Shown here piece by piece: positions 50,701 through 63,800 of a stretch of DNA of 64,000 nt. This DNA comes from Callaeas wilsoni (Eukaryota; Chordata; Aves; Passeriformes; Callaeidae). Position 1 is the first letter of the stretch. The number at the start of each line of letters is the position of its first letter. The stretch spans positions 62,001-126,000 of the forward strand of contig VWPU01017864.1 in the NCBI GenBank assembly GCA_013398955.1, in the 5' to 3' direction. Under the pieces are notes generated by a model. It was not told where the DNA came from, ran no database searches, and saw only the letters and a list, made by a program, of their open reading frames with translations. A program made the position numbers and the translations under genes.

Positions 50701-53700
50701 CAGAGTCTGGGCCAGAGGAAACATACCCTTGCTCTCCATCTCCCTTGTGCACTGTATTGGAATAAGCTGAAGGCGTTTCTCATTCTTCCTGAAGTCTTTC
50801 CCTTCTTCAGAGTGCTGCTTCTACAGAGAAAGCAAATCTTCAGAAGAAGCACCTTCACACTTAGGTGTCACTCCGACTGCTGGGAGAACATTGTAGGATC
50901 CTTATGCAACATACACACATCTGACAATATTGGGCCATGGATCTTATATTCTCTTCAGCACAGTTATGTGTACATAACCTTATTGTGTTCTTTATTCTAC
51001 CTTTTCTCCTGTTTCCAAAACTTTGTTCATGCTGAAAATATTTATTTTAGGACTTTTCCCTGTGGTATTTGTATGTATACTGGAAAATTGCCATATCTTT
51101 ATTGTTTTCAGATATGCAATTAGTTTAGCTTTTGTCTATCTGATTTTTTTTTAATGTGGATTCCTGTCCTTCTACAGTACATTTTATGTCTATGAAGCCT
51201 GATTTCAGGCATATTTTCACCCGCCTCCATATTCTACAGAAGCAACAACCTTTGCTTCTTTCAAGATGTGTTTTCAGCTCCGTCTCAAGATTGGATGCTA
51301 CTTTTGTTTGTGATCAATGCAGGAAGCAAAAAATCTCTCATGCTCTTTACTCTAGTGCAGTATTGGCTGAATTTTTAAGGCTTCTGATGCCCTCTCAGTT
51401 TTGCTTTGACTATGTGAGTTGTGATCTGGTAATCTAGTCCACTGAGCACTGAGCTTTGTTTCCAACATGTTGAGACTGACCTATCTCTTTTCTGCAGACT
51501 GATACCACTTTACCTTTTTTCTTCTAAGTGTCAGTCAAACACATCTAGTAATATTTTCTGTATGACTCCTCAGAAGTCCTTGGAAAACTAATGTTAAATT
51601 ATGAGTGCTGCAAACTCTCTCTCTTTATAGTAGCATGGCTTGTGTGAATGTAAAGTCCCTGCACTTTTATAAAGGCTTGAAGTGTTGCTTCCTTTGGTTT
51701 CATGCACAAAACTTATCTCTCAAAGCTGGTGTTCTTTCTGGTCATGCAGTAAATTTTGGGACCCACATCTGATAAACAGAATTGTTCTTTTTTACCTCAG
51801 CTATACTGTTAAACAAATCCAGTGGAACCGTCTTAATAATGTCAAATTTAACAAATCCTCTTTTCTCTCAAACATCAATTAATTTTCATGCCCAAACAAC
51901 AACTGGATTTCTACAGCTTCATTGGAGCTTCTCCTCACTGCTTTCTCCCTGGTGGTTGTCTTTCTCATGATTAGGCAGTGTTTTTGCAGCAAGATTTAGG
52001 TTTTGTCACACAATGAAAATGAGTCTTCATCAGAGCAGCAGATTCACTAATATAAAAACCAACCAAAAAGAGATGTAAAGGGTAAGAATGTGGTTCTGTC
52101 TCCTACTTAGTCTAATTAAAACTGGTGCTGTTGTTAGTGGATTCTGGGAATTAATTTCCTGGCAAAAAGAAAGAGGAAGATACTGTGGGAGGTTTCTGGC
52201 CTATCCATGTAACTTATTAGCACACCACTAGGCCTTTGACATTCATACTTCTAAATGAATTTGGGTTAAAAACCTCTAGGTGGTTCAGCTTTCCAGAGCC
52301 CCATTGTACACCAGCCTTTAGCACTCAGTGTGTTCAGCAGCCACATAGCATCACAACAAAATCAGGGAACCCACAAAGCTAAAGCAAAGAAAATCCTTCT
52401 TCACTGTCACTAGGCAGAGGTGATTACCAGAAGTTACTGATATCTTTTGGCTCAACCGTGCTGCCATGATCAATGTCCATAGGAAAAAAAAAGAGTGGAA
52501 AAACCCTCAAAGCACAAAACCTTAAGTCTGACCTTTCAAAACAATGCTATTAAAAAGCTGATGGCAACTACAATCTTAATATTACAGCCATAACTGTGCA
52601 CATGCCTCCACCTTAAACAGAAATCACAGGCTCTATTAAAGCTCAGGTATAATATCAAATTCCCTGTGGTTTTTTATAACTTTTTTTAGGATTCAAACAA
52701 TTGTTTCTTTTTATCTGAAATCCTCCAGGTCTGTGATGCCTTAAAATGCTTAACATATTTGACATGACACATTATTCTATGTCACTCTCTGTTGCACAGG
52801 CTGCTTCTTCAACTAGTACGACAAACTGTCACAGGGGGAGAGGCATCTAGAGGAAATCTTGGAAAGGAAATATGCATTTTAATTTCACCAGGGTAGTCAG
52901 GATGTGAAGCAAGGACAGGCGCATTGTATGTGTGACAGTCTGCAAAAGTAAGGTCCTTTTACTAGATAGGAAAACGGACAATTTAGTGGTGATTTTTCCA
53001 CATTCTGGGACATCTGGCTTTTAACTATACAGGACCAGAATATCTAAAATTAATACTCTCCCCAATAAGGTCCCAATTTTTTATGGGTGCTTGGTGCAGA
53101 GAAGTGGAAATTTTTAAGAGGCAAACTCTGCCTGAAAATGCAGACATGCAGAGTGCCTTTGAAAGTGGAGCATCTTTATTCTTTTTCTTTTTTCTTTTTT
53201 TTTTTCCAAGTGAAATCATGCATGTGTAGTAGAGCAAGGCAGGTAGGTGGGGTGATGGGGATGCCTTGTAATGAAGTACAAATCAGGAGTCCAGTGCATC
53301 TGGATGGGCTGTGATATCTCTGCCATGAAATCACTGGCACAGGGTGGCATATAGGGAACGGGAAATCATCAGCAGGTTTTGTTCTGTGATTTGCCTCAGC
53401 GCTACCATGACAATATTGGCTGCATTCTCACAGGGCACAAATAAAGCTGCAGTTCAGGAAGCCTGACATTAGTTCGCAAAAATCTGATGGTATCCACCGA
53501 ATTTCCCACTGCTGTGATAATGCAACTCCAGCCAGCTGCTAAATTTCGTTCTTGTAAATCCTTTCCAAAGTATAAGGGAAAAAGTCCACAGTGAGCAGAG
53601 TCCAAACCAGACCAGTCTCTTCCATTCTTCAAGCTGTAATGTATCCAGCTGGGCTTTGGAGGTGAGACTGAAGAAATTATGATTTGTCCAAATCATAAAA

Positions 53701-54463
53701 TCATTTTTAGTATTCCCTTGTCAACCACTTTTAAATGCTTGTTATGCTTTTATGCTTCCAAGAGCTTTCAGAGGCAGGTAGAGACCGGAGCAAGGGTGGT
53801 GCTGCCTCTATTAGAGAGATCATTTGGATAAGCTCTGCCACATCACCCAGCAGTATACATCATATCCCTTGCCAGGATTCTGGGGGAAACTTAGGAATAA
53901 ATCAGTTATTTGCTGCTTAAGTACTTCTAGCCGCACACTTTGACCATGTGTATTCACAACCACTATGAACATATGACTATGACCTACAGCTGGGTGGGTT
54001 AAGCTTGACATCATTTTGTGAAAATGATGAAAAAGGAGCACTCTTAAATAGTCTGAATGGAGTTGGATTTATCTTTCTGGTCTCTGGACAAGCTGGTAAA
54101 TTTTTTCTCCTTTTTTTTTTTTTTATCCAGTTACATCTGTTTGTTTTTTTCCTCACTTTACCATATATATTTTCATGACTTGACTCAAACCTTTCAAGAA
54201 TAATGGTGACTTAGAGGAAGAGTTGTTAAATAATATCAACTCATGGATTTTGGATGTGGAACATTCAGATATTTCTCAATGACGTAGTTAGGGGTTTTTT
54301 TCCAGCTGAAATTTTTGGCCATTTGGAAGGAGAAATGTAGGCACATGGGCTGGGATTGCTGGCATCGCATCAGCCTGTCAGATCAGCAGGACTCTGGCTT
54401 GACTCCGGTCATGCAGAAATGCCAATCAAATGGTAACTGCATTATAATCCATAAATCTGACTT
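47701..54463. other. Non-coding DNA, no gene seen
   Basis: No recognised gene or repeat family. A cluster of plus-strand open frames at about 50381-51437 (up to 155 codons at 50656-51123) lies in pyrimidine-rich DNA; the peptides are Cys-, Phe- and Leu-rich with no motif. A pyrimidine tract with CCAAG follows at 53180-53211, and a 14-base T run precedes ATCCAG at 54111-54130. Confidence 0.6.
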
Positions 54464-54979
54464 TTGGGATTTCCTGTGAAGGTAGTGCTCTTGCACAGCA
54501 AATCAGACACTGCACAAAGCACTGGACTCGAAAGGATAAAACACAAGAATATATTTCAAGCCAGAAAACACTGGAAGAATATGTGCGTCTGCTCTACCAT
54601 TCACCAAACTCTAGGATCACTATCAGTGTGCATTGTAAATGCAGCAATTCTGTTATCTTTGGAAATGCACAGGAATATTCCAGGCGAGTTACTGAAAGAG
54701 AGGGATTATGAAATTGTTGTGCTTTTTAGCAGGTCTGAGTGCAGGACTGTGTTTGCAGATGGCAGGATCACTGTTCAGAGTGGGCTGTTACCAACCATAT
54801 GTGTAAAAAGAGCCCTAAATTCCATATCCGGCCTTAGATTATTCACTAATTTTACCCTAAAATTTTTATTTTCTCTTTGTGAAGAGGACATACCCAATAC
54901 ATGCACGTTTGCTACCTTTTCTCACTGGTATAGCAAACTAATATCAAGCTTTGTAAAAATAATGATTTATGAAATGTAA
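54464..54979 (+). other. Longest open frame (171 codons), probably non-coding
   Basis: This is the longest ATG-to-stop frame in the window. The peptide has a mixed composition, with a hydrophobic stretch around residues 52-67 and no domain, zinc-finger, kinase or RT motif that I recognise. With roughly 40% GC I would expect about 0.1 such frames by chance in a window of this size, so it is mildly unusual. There is no promoter, Kozak context or splice evidence to support a gene. A single-exon gene or degenerate repeat cannot be excluded. Confidence 0.15.
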
Positions 54980-56794
54980 TGAATGCTACTTCAGTTTTAA
55001 AGTAAAATTATTGCAGGAAAAATGACACTTTTTTCGAACTGGCTCTTAAATCTGGGGTAAAACCCCCTATTCTCACTTGAAATGGGCATGCAAAATTCCC
55101 GGGCAAAATGAAAACAATCAAAAGTAAAAGAAATGGGTTATTTTTGAATGATGGAACTGAACCAGAACAAGTGTGCCAGTGTCAGGCTTCATTGTGAAAA
55201 ATAGAAAGTATAATTTGACAAGGGAGTGGCCCATCATATTGCTGGTTGTTTTTGATTTGTTTTTTGTTTTTGTTTTTTTTTAATAAATTTGGAAAGTTAG
55301 CTTTCCATTTTTAAAATTCAGAAAGCTATTTCTGAGAGAGTACAATAATGTCATACAGATCGTTTTGTAGGTCTACTCTCACCAAAATGTACAGCCAGAA
55401 AGAGCTACTTTTTACTGCTGGTTGAAACACTTTGCAAAATTCTCTCCATCTGTCGAATGAAAACAACTTTCAATGAAATGGATTAGAATGTAAATGATTT
55501 TAAATATGCACATGCATACATTCCTTCATACTCCTGTAACTTTGGTGATTATCCAGAGGAAATCTCCTTGTGTTGTAAAGTGTTGATTTTTTTATCAGCT
55601 TAATATCTCATGTTTTCCAGGTGGGATATTTTGAGATGGACTTTGAATTAATTACAGAATGACAGATGTGCAGAAGACAGGCTCTAGATTAGATCTGGAG
55701 GCCAAGAGCTGATTACGTTTCGAATGAACTTAGACTGTCACATGACAGTAGTGTACTCTGCATCTTGACAAACTTAAAAACAAGGTGGTCATTGTACATG
55801 CAGCTGGACATTTTGTACCTGAAATCGTTAGCAACTCCCCCAAAAGATCCCCACCTAACATAATTCAACTCCTTAATTAATTTAAATATAAAGTCTACAT
55901 TCTGAATGCAGCCACCTCATCCTAAGGTGATGGTACTGAAAATGTGAAGTAACTGAAGAACAGATGGTTAAAATCCAGGCAAAATTTATTGCCATAAATC
56001 CAGAAGAATCTTAAATATCCTTTCTCAGACTTTGCAGAAGTGTCCTTATTAATTTTCAGCATGATTGGTACAACCTTCCGTCTAAGATTTTCCAATATGA
56101 ATGGAAGAAAATTATTGGATAAAGTTAAAATAGGCTTTAATGACCATGAAAGCAGCCTACAACTACACTGTGGAAGAACAATTTGCTATTTCTTCAAAAT
56201 ACATACCAGTCTGTCTATCTGTCAACTCCCTTAACATAGAGTATATATAAATTTGTGTATTAAAAAGAAGTACCTAAGAGTTTGCTTCTGACAGGTGCTG
56301 AATGCCTGACAGAAGAAGCTCAGAAACTGTCAGGATCCTACTCAAAATAGATGATTTTCACAGACAGCAGAATAACTGTGAAAGAACATTCCTGACCTCA
56401 AATAAATACCAGTTTACCAACTTCACTTGCTGATCTGAATTGAAACAACGCAGCATTGTTTATAAGAGATGTCCTAGAGTTTTTCTAATTTTTTTGTATT
56501 TAATCTTTGAATTTATAGACAAAAAAATTGTTAAAGGTTAAGTAAAATTGGTGTTTGTTTGTTTGCTTTTATGTGCAGTTTCCCATAACTGAACCTAGGA
56601 GAACTGAAAAATTCTCATGAAATGCTTATTAATTTGCATCTTGTCCCAGAGTTAGAATTTGACTGAGATGCAATGAAATCATTTCTTTTGACATCTGAGT
56701 GGTTCAGAGGACGTCTCTGGCTAATGAGGTAGGGAAGTGTCTCCAAACTTCTGCTGACCCTTTGTAGTCTGAACTAGAATCAGATATTAAGTTA
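54980..56794. other. AT-rich non-coding DNA
   Basis: No gene recognised. A T/G-rich tract with TTTTTTG units lies at about 55247-55282, and a TGTT run near 56552-56565. Short AT-rich segments at about 56781-56820 carry repeated ATATTAA just before the LINE fragment. Confidence 0.65.
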
Positions 56795-57203
56795 TTAAAC
56801 AAATATTAAGATATTAAACAGTACTGATACCAATACAGATCCCTGAAGGATGGCACTCATTACTGATCTCCCTCTGGACATTGAAGTATTGACCGCTCTC
56901 CAGATGCAAACATCTATCCAATTCCTTATCCATTGTAGAGCCCACCCATCAAAACCATATGTCTACAGTTTAAAGAGAAGGATGTCATGCAGGACAATAT
57001 CAAAAGCCTTACAGAAGCCCAGAGGGATGACATCCATAGTTCTTCCCTTGTCCACTGATGGAGTCACTCCATCACAGAAGGCCACAGGGTTGGTCAGGCA
57101 GGACTTGCCGTTGGCGCAGTCGTGCTGGCTGTCCTGAATCACCTTCTCATCTACCGCGTGCCTTAGCTCAGCTTCCAGGAGGATATGTTCCATATAATTG
57201 CTT
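56795..57203 (-). mobile_element. CR1 LINE reverse-transcriptase fragment, antisense
   Basis: On the minus strand a single frame runs from about 57199 to 56795. It reads [36 protein letters not shown], then GFDGW, WIRNW, MSRGRS and QGSVL...LFNI, in the order of the CR1 RT domain from the segment before RT block A to the block after the PQGS motif. Apart from one TAG codon just after LLFKL, where CR1 normally has Glu, no stop or frameshift interrupts the homologous part. The catalytic FADD block is absent because similarity ends after LFNI. The Asp of DVIYLDF is lost (DVIPLGF) and the VPQGS motif has become ILQGS, so it is dead. It is an internal fragment lacking both LINE ends, so it was broken by later deletion or diverged flanks. 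Confidence 0.9.
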
Positions 57204-57604
57204 TAAAGTTGCCTTTGCAATAATTTTACATGTTTACCAAGTCAATTCTGAAATTCAAAATAGTTTTATGTGTGCATGTATACTTGTTATTTGTTTGACT
57301 ATTTTTGCAAACTGTTGGAAATAAACTTCAGATTGCACTGACATATCATACAATTTTTGCAGAGGAAAGTATTCAAACATTCTTTCTTTTCTTCAGATTA
57401 GATACATGTTTATTACAAAATCTTGAACCGTCTGTGTGTGACAAGGTAAAAAAGAAAATTCACACATCTTAACACATTCTCCACTAGCTCTTAGTGCTTA
57501 ATTTTATGCAGATTAGCATATAAACAGATAAATATAACAAGACATATCAGTGCTGAAGGCTACTAACATTTCTGCATACATGAGAAAATTAACTGGCACC
57601 ACAA
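57204..57604. other. AT-rich DNA between LINE fragment and palindromic relic
   Basis: About 400 bp with no recognised feature. It could still contain diverged parts of either neighbouring element. Confidence 0.6.
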
Positions 57605-57865
57605 AAACTTTGTTGGGGAGCTATGCCCGAGTAACTCCCTGCATATTTGATTCTGAAATAAAAGTGAGTTTATTCCAGAATGATTATTCCCTTCTGGAAG
57701 CAGAGTAATTATTCTGGAATAAAATTGCTTTTATTCTGGAGCTGAATGACTGCACTGGGGAGTTATTCCAGAATAGTTAAATTATACCAAAATAGCAATA
57801 ATGGAAGTTATTACAGAACAGCTCTGCTGGTTAATTTCCCCCGTGTAGAGCAGACCAAAGGTTGA
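57605..57865. mobile_element. Possible ancient non-autonomous DNA transposon relic
   Basis: About 260 bp are built from repeated, alternately oriented copies of TTATTCCAGAAT / ATTCTGGAATAA, with GGGGAG-TTATTCC motifs. One end on the reverse strand begins with GGTCTGCTCTACACGGGGGA and the other ends near AGCTCCCCAACA. The layout, with internal inverted repeats, short length and no coding capacity, resembles a MITE or another palindromic non-autonomous element seen at low copy in archosaurs and turtles. I recall similar TTATTCCGGAATAA-type repeats in sauropsid genomes but cannot name the family securely. Clear terminal inverted repeats or a target-site duplication were not confirmed, so the boundaries are estimates. 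Confidence 0.5.
57654..57738. repeat. 33-bp inverted repeat inside the palindromic relic
   Basis: The arms at 57654-57686 and 57706-57738 pair at about 26 of 33 positions. The 18-bp inner block TTTATTCCAGAATGATTA matches with one mismatch. The 19-base spacer is itself partly self-complementary (CTTCTGGAAG), so the segment could fold into a long hairpin. A further direct copy of the core lies at 57763-57774. Confidence 0.85.
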
Positions 57866-60800
57866 GTTACACCAGAATGTATCATGCATAATTACGTGAA
57901 TGATTGCTGTAGAGTAAGACAGATTTTAAAGGGAATTATTCCCATTTAAGACAACTCCTCATACTTCTTCTCTGTCTCCCGCTTCCCCTTGCCCCAAATA
58001 AAATCCCAGTTAATTAAGCCCTGCAGCTAAGAAAGTGTCAATTAAAAAAAAAAAAGAATAAAAAAATAGTTAGTAAGTTCCAGGGCAGAACAGTAAATTA
58101 TTGTAGCCAATCCCATCCAAACTAGAAGAAACATCTACTGTTGACACTACTCTGTTTACTTTCTCATACATGTGTCATTCATACTGGATTGTCCTCCTTT
58201 CCATTCACAGTGACAGCTATCGTCACACTCCAGAAACAAAACTCTCTTGTGTCTGTTCTTACTAAGCTTGGCTATTTCAATGGATTTCACTTTGTGTCCT
58301 GGAACGTGTCACACCCCAGAGTACACCGTGTGAATCTGCCTTTCTGAAGCAAATCTTGCAATTTGTGCCTCATCCTTAGCTAATGAGAAATGGGAGAGAG
58401 GGGAAAGAAGGAACATCTAGCACTTAAAAACAGGTACTTTGAGGTAATATAGTGGAATAAATGAAAGGTCTGTAGATATGATAAACCTCAGCTTTGTAGG
58501 GAGGCAACATGATAATGATAAACTTAGGTTTTGTCAAGCTTCTACCTCCTGTCAAGCTTTTCTTTGCTTTCATTTCTGGGACTGGATAGTTGAGTGAAGT
58601 CCAGGATTTGAACTTCATTAAAACTAAGACTGTTCCACACAATTAGGGCTGTGCACAAGTTCTTAAAGTAAGAAACATCCACTTCCACTCTGTTCTGCTG
58701 TGGTGTACACTGGCTGTGGATCAGGCCCCGCTGACTCCTCAGGGGTGTTAAATGAGCAGCACTGTCAGGGGCACGGTCCCACTTTATGGAGCTCTGGCAT
58801 GGCTCTGGAAGCCTGTGAAAGATTTATATTATCTACAGAGAAAAACAAGTCAGAGGAAAGGTCTGTGAGGGGAGAGGTGAAGGGGAGCTTGGTGGTGTCT
58901 GTGTGTATCACAGCATGAAAAAAATATCGCTACAGAGGACTGCTCTTGGGTCTGAGATCTAGGTGTTTCGACTGGTGTGTCTAAGTGTCTTCCCTGCTCG
59001 TATTCTGACACGGAAGCTCCACTTTTCAAGCCAAGTAGTCTAATCCTTGCAGACTATCTGGCCTTAAGCCCTTATTTTATGTGTTGGCAACTTGCTTGCA
59101 GTATGTTAATGTTTTGTTGACACCGAGTCTTTGCTGGCTGTCGTTAGTTTTAGTAGGATGAAAACTCACTTGTGAGAGATAGGCAGTACATATCCACAAA
59201 CATGATGCATGTTTTATTTTAGATGTCACATTCTTGTCTGCTCCCAGCTGTTTTTTAAGTAATTGGATTAATCCTGCAAGACCCAAGAACCCAGGACTTT
59301 TGTGATGTCCCCAATCAGTTGTGTGTTTAAAAAATGAGCCCTGGAAAGGTGCTTTGCAGCTTGGAGGCCTCTGATTTTCAGGGGTAAATTGAGGGTCCCT
59401 GTGTGTTGCATTCCAAAACTTCAGAATAGCTAAGAAAAAGAGTAGAAAAAGCTAGTTATGTTTGTCAACTACAGTTCTCAAGATCTTGTTTTGCCCTGTA
59501 AGGAGGTTATATGACTTTCTAGCTTTCAGACGCCTGACTTCAACTCTGTAGCCTGTCAGCCTGTGAAAACAAGACTTGGATGATCGTGCTGTCAGTCCAT
59601 ATCTATTTGTCTGTTGTCCTCTTATAGCTTTTGTACACGTTGATTGATGTCAGTGAAGTGTGACTGAGGAAGCCAAAGTCTCACATATGCGCAGCAGCAC
59701 CCAGGATGGGCTGGTCTGTCAGTTTGTGATGCCATTAAAAAGAAACCTTGTTAAATTTTACTTGCTGTCTTCAGGGAATTTTTAAAGGCTTGCAATTGAA
59801 TGAATCAAGTGAGACTTTCAAGAATGGAATCACTTTTTTTTGACCCAAAGGGAAGTGGTTCAATTATTCTAAATGGGAGCCATTGATCCCTTTGGAAGTC
59901 CTGCCCATTTAGAAGCCCGATAAATGCACAAATCTGCTCCATATTTTATGCTGAATTTCACTTCAAGTTTTGTCCTCTTTATATTTGTCTCACAAGCTCT
60001 CTGAGTTTAAAATGTTGTGTGTGCACATTCCTTTCCTGATTCTTCCTCCCAGAAAGTCAGGCAAATTGCACATGGGTGTTCCCAGCAATGTTCTAACATA
60101 ACATTAATCAAAAATAGATGACCTGTATTACAACTTTGTTCATTATTTCTTACACAGTTGTTCATCTGTATGATGGTAACAGAGGGTACTACTGTAGAAA
60201 ACGTCCACTGTTTGGCTCTCCCAGTAATCTGAGCTCTGGAAATTTCATAGTATCTTTATGTTCCGAACAGAAAACAAAGACTGTATTTCATCATCACAAT
60301 ACTGCTTCTTCATTTTAAGACTTTGACACAATTGTATTCAAGTTTACAATTCTAGTCTTGCCTTAAGAGACTGTATATTTAGGGTGTTAACAACTACTTC
60401 ATCTTATTAAGAGTCCTTGCTATATATATATACATAATACTTTTGGGTGGTGAGATAGAGATGATAGGTAGGAACTCATACCACTGCAATCATACATTAA
60501 GTGATCACCAGATTAAAAGCTGACACACTAGCAAGTCACAACAGAGCAACAAGCCCAGATGAAGTAAGAGGCTCCCAACTCATTACCTTGCTAAGTAGCC
60601 TTCGCGAGAAAAAGGGGAATCCTGGAACTCTTGCAGTGGTTCTCCAGCCTCCACTCCTTATCGTCCTTGTGGTCTCAGACACTTTTTCTACCACAGTTTT
60701 TTTGCTTTTAATTTACAAACTTGTTGATGCTTAAGAAACACTGTTTTATGAAATAATTAATTATTAAACTTTAAATCAATTAAATAATAGATATACTGTC

Positions 60801-63800
60801 TACATTTAGGCTCCTTGTCATGGAAAAACACAGGTGAGTATTTTCTGTTTCGTTTATAGTGTCTCTTCTGAGAAACTCCAAGCCTGTGATGCCTTATCCT
60901 TTCTTTGACAAAATGTCATTCATGCCTTTGTTTCACACGGTCTTACATCCCTACCTTTCCCTTATACGATCCTCAGTAACTGAGGGTCTGAACGGCCGCC
61001 TCTCTGTACTGGCACAGAAGGGGTAACAAAGAGAAAATGCTGAATGTGATCTGCTGGTTTAAGCTAAGTGATGTCCATGTACACAGTATGGTGCTACTGA
61101 TGTTATAGTCAGGCTGAAAAAAATCAGCATTTCCAGGCTGACTACCTGGCACCTGCTTTTGAGTTCCTTTAAACTCTGGGGTAACACTGAAGTTTCTTCA
61201 CTCTTTTATAGTTACCTAACATGCTGATGCCAAATCAAGATAACTTGAATTACCATCATACTCCTAAACCTCCCATTGACAAGTGACCCAGAAGTTCTCA
61301 TAATTTCAAAGACTTAGATTACTCAGTCTGCTATGACCTTTTACTAAGACCTCCAGCACAAAACAGACCATGTTGTTCATACTTTTACTCATCAGACTAT
61401 GTCTTTGCAAAGACTAAGCAACAGCCAGGAAAGCAAAGCAAGAGGCTTCCTGCCAGGCATTCTTCTCCAACTATTACCCTTCTATCTTTTAGCCACAGGT
61501 CTGAGGACTTTTGGGTTGTGCCCTTTAATAGCTTCTCAGTTAGCAAAAACAGATTTAAGTAGGACAGCGCTCTTCCCAGGACAGAATTTGACGGATACTT
61601 GCGCATTAAATGCCAAACAGAAGAGAAATTTTCTTTCTGGGGTCATTTGATATTGTATTGTATTGCACAGTGCAACTGCTTATCTCGGGTTGCAGAGGTT
61701 ATTTGCTGCAGGGAAGGCTGAGAATGTCATTAGAGCACCGTGCCCTGAGATAACCTGCAGCATATCATTAAACCATCTAATGACTCTATGGCCCATTGAC
61801 CTCCATCACTCATTTGCTAACAATGTTTGTTATTTACAGGCACTAGGGAAATTACTGTTGAGTTATTTCTCAACCTTCCCTTGCCGCTGCCATCACGATA
61901 CCTGGTGATACCCGACAGGAAAATGTAGAAAGCCAGTACATTTTCTTTAAAGACATGGACTGGTGTGCATATGAATTAACTCTGTAGGTGCATTTATTGA
62001 GTCCCCCCCTTGTCATCATCTCCACCCCCCAAATCTGGTATATCACACTTGTCACTGAAATAATATTTTCACTAAGCCATGCCCTGCCATCCAGCTTTTG
62101 GTTCCACTGGCTGAAATTTTCTCTTAAAAGCATGTTATGCAACAATCTGGAATGGAGATAAATCCAGTGATGGAAGAAACTGAATACACAGATAATTGGT
62201 ACTTGTACTGAAAATGTCACTTAGCCCCCAGATTCTTAAAGTAAAGCAATTGGGACTCTTAAATTACTACCCTTTTCTGCAGATGTGAAGTATTTGCAAC
62301 CCCTCACATTAAGACACTTCTTCCATTAAACAGGGTATTTTCAAAGGCGCTTAAGGCTATTAAACAGCTAAACCGTACTGGAACTGAAAGGTACTGGCTT
62401 GGATTTTTGTTTGTTTGTGAGATTTTGGAAGATAATTGAAGATAAGCGAAGATAAGGTAGTTGTTAATTTAAACTATTTCGCAGTTAATATGCAATAAAC
62501 AAAACTGGTGGTGTTTTCAGAAAATATTAAGCTTCCTAGTGGTTAAAAGTCTATTCAGCAAGTTATATTAACCTGCTGTTTTTCCCAAGTATGAGCAATT
62601 GAACTTTCCTTTGCAGTAAATGAGGGCTAATGAAGAATGTGAAATACAGATGGAATAATATTCCAATCACGTGCTTGCTTGCAACCTCACAGAGAGGGGT
62701 ATAGCTTTCACTGCCTTCAGTGAATTATGACAGTACAGAACAAGGCATTGTGTACTGCTAGAATTAATTAGCATTACTGGCTCCATTTGAGGGTGACCAG
62801 ATGTCCACAGCCAAAGCAGGATACCTATCTCTGGTTGCCAGGATTTCAAAAGGACAACAACGTGCAAATCAAGCCAAATTATGTTTGTACTGCAAAAATT
62901 ACTTCAGCTTTTGGGATTTTCCTTTGCAAAAGGGAGTAATAACATAAACAAGTGGGGTTTGTGCTTGAGAGAGTCTGATTCTGTTACCATACCTACTGAC
63001 GTTTTCCTTTATAAAGCAGGAGTGAGTTTGCAGGGTTCTTCAAAGTCTCAGTCATTATCACTTCTTCAATTTCACTTCTTCACCATCTGTAAAATAGGGT
63101 TAATAAATAAAAATATTGTAAGTGTAACAGTGTGAAATACAAACCAATATGTCTGGGGTACAGATCCAGCAAGAATAAATAATCAGGCCAGCTTAGGACA
63201 TTCAAGGCATCAGCTCAAATTAGTCTGTAGAGCACTACAGTTTAAGGATAGTATTAACAAAACATGGTATTAAGTGACCAAATAGCATTTTGCAAAGCTG
63301 AATAAAGGTGCAACCAAACAGAAAGTCAGTTTTTGCAGTCTAATAATACAAAACTGATCATAATCCAGGGTACACCAGCAGCCGGGAAAAGCTTAGCATG
63401 ATGATAGACAAATGAATTACTGCAGCTTAATGACATCAGCAGAGCTACAGGAACTGACTAGAGCAGCGTCCTTTGCCACCAGCAAATGCTACCTAAAATG
63501 CATTAAACTAATGTGTTAATCTAAACCACAATGAACTTGCTACGCTGCAGTAATTCCATTCAATTTTGTGTCACAACCCCTCCAACTTTTCACTAGGTTT
63601 TATTTAACCCAATGCAGATTTACTCGCTGACTTCAAAACTCCAGATCCCCAACACTGGCATTCAGTGGAGATTCTCAATTCAATGTTGCCTTTGTCAGAT
63701 TCCAGAATGAAGACCCTCACATTCAAATCCATCTTGAAGAAATACTGACCTAACGCCAGTCCCTTCACTCTTTTTCACTCTAGTCAGTCATTTAGTAGAA

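Noticed and set aside
50381..51437. Cluster of plus-strand open frames including a 155-codon frame
   Set aside because: The region is pyrimidine-rich, the frames overlap in different phases, and the peptides are Cys/Phe/Leu-rich without any domain. They are best explained as chance frames.
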